Source: Spirochaetaceae bacterium
GTDB taxonomy: Bacteria; Spirochaetota; Spirochaetia; SZUA-6; Fen-1364
Assembly (NCBI GenBank): GCA_003170115.1
Contig: PMZS01000114.1
Span: 1 to 16,143 of the forward strand
DNA length: 16,143 bases
Direction: 5' to 3'
The position numbers and the translations under genes are program-made. The notes under the pieces are model-generated. The model was given only the letters and a program-made list of their open reading frames with translations. It made no database searches and was not told the origin of the DNA. This document shows positions 13,280 through 16,143 of the stretch, piece after piece. Position 1 is the first letter of the stretch. Each line of letters opens with the position of its first letter.

Positions 13280-14212
13280 ATGAGTCAACTTCCCAAAAGA
13301 CCCGTCCAACATGTCATTGAGAAGCGGTCCTTAGGCGTTCTCACCAGCATTCTGCCCCAACATTGGATCGTTCGCCATCAATCCGTTGACGACTATGGCA
13401 TAGATGCAGAGATCGAGTTCGTAGACACAAACGGCAATGTATCTGGTGATTTCTTCAAGGCGCAAGTAAAAGGCGCGGACCATATCGAAAGATCTGGGGG
13501 AAGAAGTCCGCAAGTTTCGGGCATAAAGTACTCAACACTCAACTATTGGGTTCGGATTAGCAGACATTTGCACGTCATCGTGTTCTATATCGACGTGAAC
13601 GCCGGAACGGTGTTCTGGACGCCAATCTTTTGGCAGGCTTGTCGCCTGCTTGATGGAAATGAATCATCGAAAACGGTCACCTTCGAGTACCAACTAACGT
13701 CAGAGCCCGATAGCATCCTGAAACTGATTCTAGAAACCATCACAGACCTACAGACAACCAGAATCAAAAGCTGCAAGTGGTTCATCCGGAATTTCGAGAG
13801 ACTACTGGAATTCGTAGACTGGTGCCACAATGCCGACTACGGGAGTTTGGTCGACAACCAACTATTCAGGCAGATTCTAGATGAGACAAGAGTGCTATGT
13901 GAGGACCTTTCCGTAGATAAGAATGCACCTCCTCTGGATTACTCATATTGGGCACGAAAATCCAATGCCGAGTACGGCGACGCAGTGGCCAACTTTATAG
14001 CCAAGGTCCCCGTCGACTACTACTTTGGGCCTACTGTGACAAGGATTAAGGCGATGCTAGAGATCGTAAAGGAAGGCCCGCACTTTTGGACTACAAAGGA
14101 CCAGGACTTGTGGGAGTTTGCAAGAGGGCTAACTCCCATAGAAGACACAACATATGAATACATGATCGAATGGCAAAAGAAGAATGCGTCGCGTCTCGGC
14201 GGATTCTATTGA
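13280..14212 (+). CDS. DUF4365-type nuclease-like protein
   Basis: The 310-residue cytosolic protein opens with a DUF4365-like domain at about 8-150. RPVQHVIEKRSLGVLTSILP contains Glu14; HQSVDDYGIDAEIEFVD contains Asp42 and Glu46; and FFKAQVKG contains Gln62 and Lys64. The order E, D/E, then QxK fits a PD-(D/E)XK nuclease core in its QxK form. YWVRISRHLHVIVFYIDVNAGTVFW completes the fold. The C-terminal 150 residues (FERLLEFVDWCHNADYG onward, helical, with the YWARKSNAEYGDAV segment) are unassigned. Nuclease activity is inferred. DUF4365 proteins recur in anti-phage islands, often as effectors. GAGGAG lies 6 bases before ATG 13280; an upstream in-frame start at 13157 has no such site. The gene is AT-rich relative to the chromosome on the left. 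Confidence 0.75.
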   Translation: MSQLPKRPVQHVIEKRSLGVLTSILPQHWIVRHQSVDDYGIDAEIEFVDTNGNVSGDFFKAQVKGADHIERSGGRSPQVSGIKYSTLNYWVRISRHLHVIVFYIDVNAGTVFWTPIFWQACRLLDGNESSKTVTFEYQLTSEPDSILKLILETITDLQTTRIKSCKWFIRNFERLLEFVDWCHNADYGSLVDNQLFRQILDETRVLCEDLSVDKNAPPLDYSYWARKSNAEYGDAVANFIAKVPVDYYFGPTVTRIKAMLEIVKEGPHFWTTKDQDLWEFARGLTPIEDTTYEYMIEWQKKNASRLGGFY

Positions 14213-14250
14213 CCAGAAATGGCGCGTACCAAATCGCTAGAGCACACCGC

Positions 14251-14329
14251 CTGAGTCGGCGCCCCAAAGCGCGGCTGCAGATCAAATTCAAAACCTCGGA
14301 CGTTGGTCTGATTCGGGGCGTGCGCTCAG
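14251..14329. repeat. Bipartite inverted repeat between the two island genes
   Basis: CTGAG-n4-CGCCCC (14251-14265) is mirrored by GGGGCG-n4-CTCAG (14315-14329) around a 49-base loop. The second GTTATGCG follows at 14336-14343. The two paired blocks with unpaired 4-base spacers resemble an integron attC fold, but the AAC-containing outer box is missing. It could also be a structured RNA or terminator for the DUF4365 transcript. The 160-base gap 14213-14372 holds nothing else. Confidence 0.35.
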
Positions 14330-14372
14330 CTCTATGTTATGCGACAGAAGGTCTTGGTGATATGAGAGATAG

Positions 14373-15590
14373 ATGAGTTTACAAACCGATCAGAAAAGTA
14401 CGCTTTTCGAAACTGCCTTTGAGCAATACGCCACAAGGCATCTTACCACTTTTGTGCGAGTAGGTGCGCTAGAGCAGGCGGCGGCGCCAGCACTGTACAA
14501 CTTCTTGCGGGCCGACTTGCATCAGAACCTTCTCTTATACGACCGTATCTGCTTCAAGGTGTTTGGTGAAAACATCCCGTTGGCGATGCTCATAAATATG
14601 CTCGGCATCAAGAACGTCGAATTGCTGGTTGAGCAGGAGGCCCTTGAGTTTAAACTCTGGACTCAACAAGTCCTTTACATGCAAGACAACATCAAGGGTG
14701 TCATCCCGATAGCACCCGGCAATGCTACGGATCTCGTTCATACTGAACCAGAACTGTCTCTTCGAACATCCTTTAAGTGGCTGACGCGGGAGCTTCCTAG
14801 ACAGACTCGCGAAGGGCTGGTAAAGAAGCTTGTTCGCAAATACAGCATTCCTGAAGGTACGATCGCCAACACATCTTCCAACCTCACTTGGAGTGCATAC
14901 AAGAGCAATAAGCTCGAGGTCTTGCGTCTTCCCTTTGTTGGCGAAGACGATCTCTCTATCGATCTCAAGAAAGGCTTGGGGGCTGTAGCGGATGACATTC
15001 TTGAATCATCTATTGTCGCGTCGGGAAACTATGTTAGCCACAACAGTTATAGCTTGACCAAGTTGGTTAGGCGATCCGTTGATGATATTCGCCGCAAACT
15101 CTCAATCAGAGAGACCATCATGGAACTCTTCCGTATTGAAAATATGCCAGATATTCGTGCGGCGGTTCTCTCCAGCAAAGTGGGAACAGACGACCTATTG
15201 AAACTTCGAAACTCGAACGGTGGCGCAAGATTTCGTGCTTGGCTCTCTTCGGTAAATCAAAACGACGATCTTGGGAGAGTAACTGAACTCTACGTTTCTG
15301 CAGCAGCCGAGGCAAAGGGGATTTTCGAGACCCCGGTCGGCAATATTGCAAAGACGGTCTTCTTTTGCGGACTTGGTACCGCGGTAGGTTACCTATTTGC
15401 AGGTCCGCTCGCTGCAATGATTGGCGCTGGGTTGGGCAAAGCCTTGGAAGTTGGAGTTGATCTTGGGCTTGATATGTTTGACTCAATGATCCTTTCGAAC
15501 CTATCACGCGGGTGGAGTCCAAAACTGTACATTGACGATTTGAAGAGACTATCAATCAAGGGTCGAGGATCAGATTCGCCAGAGCAATAA
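14373..15590 (+). CDS. Unrecognised 405-residue protein with C-terminal hydrophobic glycine-rich segment
   Basis: I do not recognise the family. Residues 1-300 look soluble and mostly helical, with repeated charged segments (LVRRSVDDIRRKLSIRETIM at about 231-250). There is no P-loop, nuclease or HTH motif that I can see. Residues 322-356 form a Gly/Ala-rich hydrophobic stretch (NIAKTVFFCGLGTAVGYLFA, then GPLAAMIGAGLGKALEVG), with small residues spaced as in glycine zippers. The end, SNLSRGWSPKLYIDDLKRL, is polar and probably structured. Such a tail suggests membrane insertion or oligomerisation. There is no signal peptide. The start at 14373 has only a weak GAGAGAT upstream. It lies 160 bases after the DUF4365 gene on the same strand, so it may be its partner. 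Confidence 0.7.
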   Translation: MSLQTDQKSTLFETAFEQYATRHLTTFVRVGALEQAAAPALYNFLRADLHQNLLLYDRICFKVFGENIPLAMLINMLGIKNVELLVEQEALEFKLWTQQVLYMQDNIKGVIPIAPGNATDLVHTEPELSLRTSFKWLTRELPRQTREGLVKKLVRKYSIPEGTIANTSSNLTWSAYKSNKLEVLRLPFVGEDDLSIDLKKGLGAVADDILESSIVASGNYVSHNSYSLTKLVRRSVDDIRRKLSIRETIMELFRIENMPDIRAAVLSSKVGTDDLLKLRNSNGGARFRAWLSSVNQNDDLGRVTELYVSAAAEAKGIFETPVGNIAKTVFFCGLGTAVGYLFAGPLAAMIGAGLGKALEVGVDLGLDMFDSMILSNLSRGWSPKLYIDDLKRLSIKGRGSDSPEQ

Positions 15591-15602
15591 AATCGTTGAG
15601 TC

Positions 15603-15617
15603 CTCGTTCTGAACGAG
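15603..15617. terminator. Dyad directly after the unknown gene
   Basis: CTCGTTC-T-GAACGAG is a perfect inverted repeat of 7-base arms starting 12 bases after the stop at 15590. With a single central base it is more likely a protein-binding dyad or a cruciform than an efficient terminator; no T-tract follows. Confidence 0.3.
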
Positions 15618-15667
15618 AAAGCACCAGGCGAACATCGGGTGCGGCACAGCGTTCGGATAGGCCTCTA

Positions 15668-15739
15668 CGACTGTTCCGCTGTTCCGCTACGGGTGGCAGC
15701 CTCTGCTTCCGACAATTCAATACCGCGCCCGAACAGTCG
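15668..15739. repeat. 9-bp inverted repeat with tandem octamer
   Basis: CGACTGTTC (15668-15676) is mirrored exactly by GAACAGTCG (15731-15739). A tandem GTTCCGCT pair (15673-15688) overlaps the left arm. The 180 bases between the convergent genes (15591-15770) contain only such repeats and hairpins; no gene is supported. Confidence 0.3.
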
Positions 15740-15744
15740 CGAGA

Positions 15745-15765
15745 GTGCGCGGGGGGTCAGCGCAC
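15745..15765 (-). terminator. Hairpin downstream of the restriction gene
   Basis: GTGCGC and GCGCAC pair across a 9-base loop, 5 bases past the stop codon at 15771 on the minus strand. The position fits a terminator for that gene, although a T-run is absent. Confidence 0.35.
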
Positions 15766-15770
15766 TTCGA

Positions 15771-16143
15771 TCATGCCCTCTTACCCTCGACTATCCCGAT
15801 CTCCTCCTCCGTGAGTCCGTAGAGCGAGTAGACGAGGCCGTCAATCTCAGTCTCCAGGGGGGCGACGTCGGCGGCGGGATCGATTTTCTTTTTTTCGAGA
15901 ATCGCGAAAACAAGAGATTCGATACGTGCCGGCAACCAGCTTCGGGCTGGATCGGCTTCGGCTTCTTTTCTCTCCACAATCGGGACTTGTTCCATGTACT
16001 GGTAGATTAGCCGATAGCGGTACTCGCCGGCGCGCGTGCCGAAGGGGATGGATATTTTCCCGATTAGGAACCAGAAGAGCTTCGAATTGAGGATGCCAAG
16101 GAGGTAGAGCTCGGAGGAGCCGATTGCATATGCTGTGTTCGTG
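15771..16143 (-). CDS. Type IIG restriction-modification enzyme, C-terminal fragment
   Basis: The frame is open from the window edge to a TGA at 15771, giving 123 residues. It reads like the C-terminus of Eco57I/TaqI-type enzymes, which carry methyltransferase, specificity and often nuclease activity in one chain. LYLLGILNSKLFWFLI and the following EYRYRLIYQYMEQVPIV are typical of the TaqI-like specificity domain. ILEKKKIDPAADVAPLETEI and DGLVYSLYGLTEEEIGIVEG match the conserved tail. The catalytic NPPY and nuclease motifs lie beyond the window, so activity and type cannot be confirmed; a BREX PglX-like or other Class I methyltransferase is the alternative. It converges on the unknown 405-residue gene. 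Confidence 0.75.
   Translation of the reverse strand, partial: TNTAYAIGSSELYLLGILNSKLFWFLIGKISIPFGTRAGEYRYRLIYQYMEQVPIVERKEAEADPARSWLPARIESLVFAILEKKKIDPAADVAPLETEIDGLVYSLYGLTEEEIGIVEGKRA

Larger units (their letters stand above)
12203..16143. mobile_element. Probable edge of an integrated defence-type island
   Basis: The segment to the right of the tRNA-Leu half is bounded on one side only; the other end and any integrase lie beyond the window. Its genes use visibly more AT-rich codons (ATA, TTA, CTA, AGA) than those before 12000. The content is typical accessory material: a decayed toxin-antitoxin pair, a DUF4365 nuclease-like protein, an unknown protein and a restriction-modification enzyme. 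The extent is inferred. Confidence 0.45.

Noticed and set aside
14170..14376. Plus-strand 68-codon frame ending in ATGA at the start of the unknown 405-residue gene
   Set aside because: It begins inside the DUF4365 gene, has no ribosome site and no recognisable features; the overlap is probably chance, though translational coupling was considered.
1..16143. CRISPR array, rRNA genes, intact insertion sequences, or riboswitch
   Set aside because: No regularly spaced repeats, rRNA segments, transposase frames or FMN-type riboswitch motifs upstream of ribA were seen.

Overview
The window looks like bacterial chromosome from a fairly GC-rich Gram-negative-type organism. It has a periplasmic HtrA protease with a signal peptide and a relic of an aquaporin Z gene. 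Parts of HtrA (TVYVLTNNHVV, the YGWLG stretch between protease and PDZ domain, the LWPG segment) read most like spirochaete HtrA proteins from memory, so Spirochaetota is my tentative guess; no rRNA or other phylogenetic marker is present to settle it.

Positions 1-6600 are housekeeping genes. A truncated gene for an exported protein lies downstream of ribA (GTP cyclohydrolase II), which is transcribed divergently from a renalase-like FAD oxidoreductase. The htrA gene faces a DMT-type membrane transporter across a divergent promoter region. A GNAT acetyltransferase is divergent from a HAD-IG 5'-nucleotidase. Several of these genes lack a Shine-Dalgarno sequence and instead have a -10-like hexamer directly before the ATG, which suggests leaderless mRNAs.

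Positions 6660-10072 form one arsenic operon: arsR, acr3, a COG0701/ArsP-type permease, a TM0996-type mini-thioredoxin, a two-cluster ferredoxin and a Cys-rich small protein of unknown function. A strong promoter overlapped by a 24-bp inverted repeat precedes arsR, suggesting autorepression relieved by arsenite. The layout combines two efflux proteins with a small redox module. A SHOCT-domain membrane protein, a nitroreductase and a multiply damaged aquaporin pseudogene follow to about 12000.

At 12151-12202, on the minus strand, lies what reads as the 3' half of a tRNA-Leu(CAG) gene. Its homology stops inside the anticodon loop, as at the residual attachment site left by a tRNA-targeting integrase. 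Everything to its right has different character: visibly more AT-rich genes, a HigBA-type module whose toxin is dead and whose antitoxin is intact, a DUF4365-type nuclease-like protein, an unrecognised 405-residue protein with a glycine-rich hydrophobic C-terminal segment, and the C-terminus of a type IIG (Eco57I/TaqI-like) restriction-modification enzyme that runs off the window. I read 12203-16143 as the edge of an integrated defence-type island. The DUF4365 gene plus the unknown 405-residue gene is the best candidate for an undescribed system.
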